From assembly GCA_950295325.1 (NCBI GenBank), contig OX485803.1:50299554-50363553 (forward strand): a stretch of DNA of 64,000 nucleotides. Reading direction: 5' to 3'. This stretch comes from Polytrichum commune (taxonomy: Eukaryota > Streptophyta > Polytrichopsida > Polytrichales > Polytrichaceae). Below, piece after piece: positions 62,075-64,000 of this stretch; position 1 is the stretch's first letter, and every line of letters starts with the position of its first letter. A program made the translations under genes and the position numbers. The notes under the pieces are model-generated. The model worked only from the letters and a program-made list of their open reading frames with translations. It was not told the origin of the DNA and did no database searches.

Positions 62075-62310
62075 CAGGGGCGTAGCCATTATTTTGACCT
62101 TTGGGGGGGGGGGGTGACCTCAAAATATGAAAATATCCAATGTATATTTTATTTTCAAATTTCAATAGGTGATTGAATTTGATAATGTCGTTAATATACA
62201 AATATTTTGGCAATAAGGGCGAAGCCAAGGGGGGGGGGGGGGGGACTTTCCTTGAATGTCAAGGGGGCTGAGCCTCCCCCCCCCCCTCCCCCCAATTGGC
62301 TTCGCCTCTA
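62075..62310. mobile_element. hAT-type MITE with 13-bp ends and 8-bp target duplication
   Basis: The left end CAGGGGCGTAGCC and the inverted right end TAGAGGCGAAGCC are flanked by TCTACAGT (62067-62074) and TCTACAAT (62311-62318), which match at seven of eight bases. Two long G-runs (62103-62114, 62229-62244) and a C-rich stretch lie inside. The 236-bp element is non-coding. Confidence 0.8.
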
Positions 62311-62318
62311 TCTACAAT

Positions 62319-64000
62319 TTCTATAATCATTTGATTGATTGTCCTGTATGCTTGTATTTCTTAAAGATGTTGGGTGAATATAATGATAGGGTTGGGATTA
62401 GAGTGCATGCCAAATTGCATGGGTCTTGCTCTGCCAAGTTGTGACCCTATTGTATTCTAAATTGATGATCCCAACTAAAAATTGTTGCCCGCCCTACCCA
62501 ACTTCAAAATAAAAATAAAAATTACCCTTGCATTCTCGAAGGCCACTTGTCCACAAAAACCATGTTGAGTGCACTTCACCTTCAGGGTACAATATCCAAG
62601 ATATATGTTCACTTCCTTCTAGTAAATAAGCAATTGATCGGAATCTCATTCATGAAAAGAAATTGTAAATTAAGCATGTAATTAATTTGGAAGTCAAAAC
62701 TATTACAAAATCTTCATTAGCATTAAAGACCTTATAATTTATGTGACTTGCCATTTGAAAGGGACTTGGTTGTTCTAAAATGAAATGTAAATTAATGTGC
62801 TATTTTTATCTTGAATATCGTAAAATAGTTAAGTTAATTCCTTCTACTTACACAAGTATTCATACACATTCAAACTAATCAAGTGCGATTTAATTAATTA
62901 AGGGTATCAAGCCTAATTGAACATAATGAACCTTATTGAATCGGATATTAATGCTTGCCAAAGTAATTAAGTCTAATTGAATCTAAAATGTCTTTACTTG
63001 AATTAATTAAGATTTAATTAAGATATGAGAATTGCTGTGCTTAATTATACTTGCTTAGGTTTCATTACGTTAAAGTGGGGTTAATTAAATCATGATTAAT
63101 TCAAGTAAGCACATTACAAGGTCATGTAAATTATACGGTTCTCAATGCTGATGAGGATTTTGTAATATTTTTGATTTCCAAGTTAATTACATGTTTAATG
63201 GACGGTTTCACTTTGGGAATGAAATCCCACTCAATTGCTTATTTACTAGGGGGAATTGAACATGTATATTGGATTTTAGACCTTGCAGGTGTAGTGCACT
63301 CAATATGGATTTTGTGGACAAGCAACCTTCAAGTGCAAGAGCAATTTTTCTGAAATCGGGTTGGGCAAGCAACAATTTTCAGTCAGGATCATAAAATTTT
63401 GAATATGATAAGGTCATGGTTGTAGAGCATGGCCCATGTGGTTTGGCATGAGCTCAACCCCATCATGATGATAGATAGTTAAATTCAAAATGTTATGGCA
63501 TCTAACGTTAGTGACATCTGACATTAGTGACATCATGTGTAATATGTACTTGTTGGCTTAAGAATCTCCTCTTACATTAGGGTTATCCGCAAACTCACTC
63601 AAAGAGTGAGTTTGATCCTTCTTTGAGAAACTTTCTATTAAGAGCTTGTTAGCTCATTGTACATTGGAGCCTATTTTAGAAGTTGAGTGAAACTCTTGGG
63701 ACCTCCTCTTTCCACATCTCAAACTTTGAGAGAATATTAGGTTCTAAAATAGGGTATGTGCATGGGACATGCCATCCTAAATCTCGAATTAGCCTATGCA
63801 AGGCTAATGTGGCCCACTCATCCTCATAGGACAAGCTAGAAAGCATGTTTTAATAGCCCAACACCACAATCTCCTCTTTGTGTATGGTTAATTTAAGTAT
63901 TTAGGAAAACTCGGGTGACTTTGTGTTAATTCTCACAAACTCAAGGTTTGGGACTAAACCCATGGTTTCATCTCCTATATTTTACAAATAAGTCTATTGC
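62319..64000. other. Intergenic, nothing recognised
   Basis: AT-rich, with repeated TTAATTAA/CTAATTGAA words at 62860-63090. No gene or element was recognised up to the window end. Confidence 0.5.

Overview
The window looks like nuclear DNA of a land plant. The two clear genes have plant-type GT-AG introns. One is an NBR1/Joka2-type autophagy receptor and the other an NCL-type cation/Ca2+ exchanger with an EF-hand pair. Both lie in AT-rich, repeat-dense DNA with gene spacing of tens of kilobases. I cannot name the species. The PB1 domain and the exchanger differ from the angiosperm versions I know, which fits a non-angiosperm, but this is only an impression.

Layout. 1-3.6 kb is AT-rich intergenic DNA with diverged repeats. 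3.6-8.7 kb is a GC-rich promoter and leader followed by the six-exon NBR1 gene (+ strand, 800 aa). 9.4-10.2 kb is an unresolved possibly coding relic. 10.9-12.9 kb holds two non-autonomous DNA transposons. 14.0-16.8 kb is a decayed Helitron on the - strand with a HUH-nuclease piece, a conserved linker piece and helicase pieces. 18.6-29.3 kb is best read as one hAT transposon on the - strand. Its transposase (21.45-19.06 kb) is interrupted by one in-frame stop. Its 5' leader is split by a 7.3-kb giant inverted repeat with two roughly 3.1-kb arms and a 1-kb GC-rich loop.

30.98-32.68 kb is an intact 565-aa DDE transposase-like ORF of the pogo/CENP-B type. The 5' end of its coding exon has been duplicated just upstream, and a promoter-like CpG-rich block lies at 35.2-35.4 kb. 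35.5-37.3 kb holds a terminal-inverted-repeat element whose left part was amplified into a 310-bp tandem array. A second copy abuts it head to tail and a third sits at 41.5 kb. 43-48.3 kb carries a foldback, a hAT MITE, a Harbinger/Tourist-type MITE and an internally deleted hAT element with a 10-bp target duplication. 50.75-57.5 kb is the ten-exon exchanger gene (- strand, 619 aa), whose last intron contains a triplicated ~280-bp block. 58.4-58.7 kb is a long imperfect hairpin. 60-64 kb is repeat-rich with another hAT MITE.

The two host genes are not functionally linked. NBR1 is an autophagy cargo receptor and NCL a membrane cation exchanger. The rest is mainly a layered record of DNA transposons (several hAT families, Harbinger, Helitron, pogo-like, foldbacks). 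No tRNA, rRNA or CRISPR was found. Exon borders were worked out by hand from splice signals, reading phase and protein-family similarity, and the reading phase closes in both genes.
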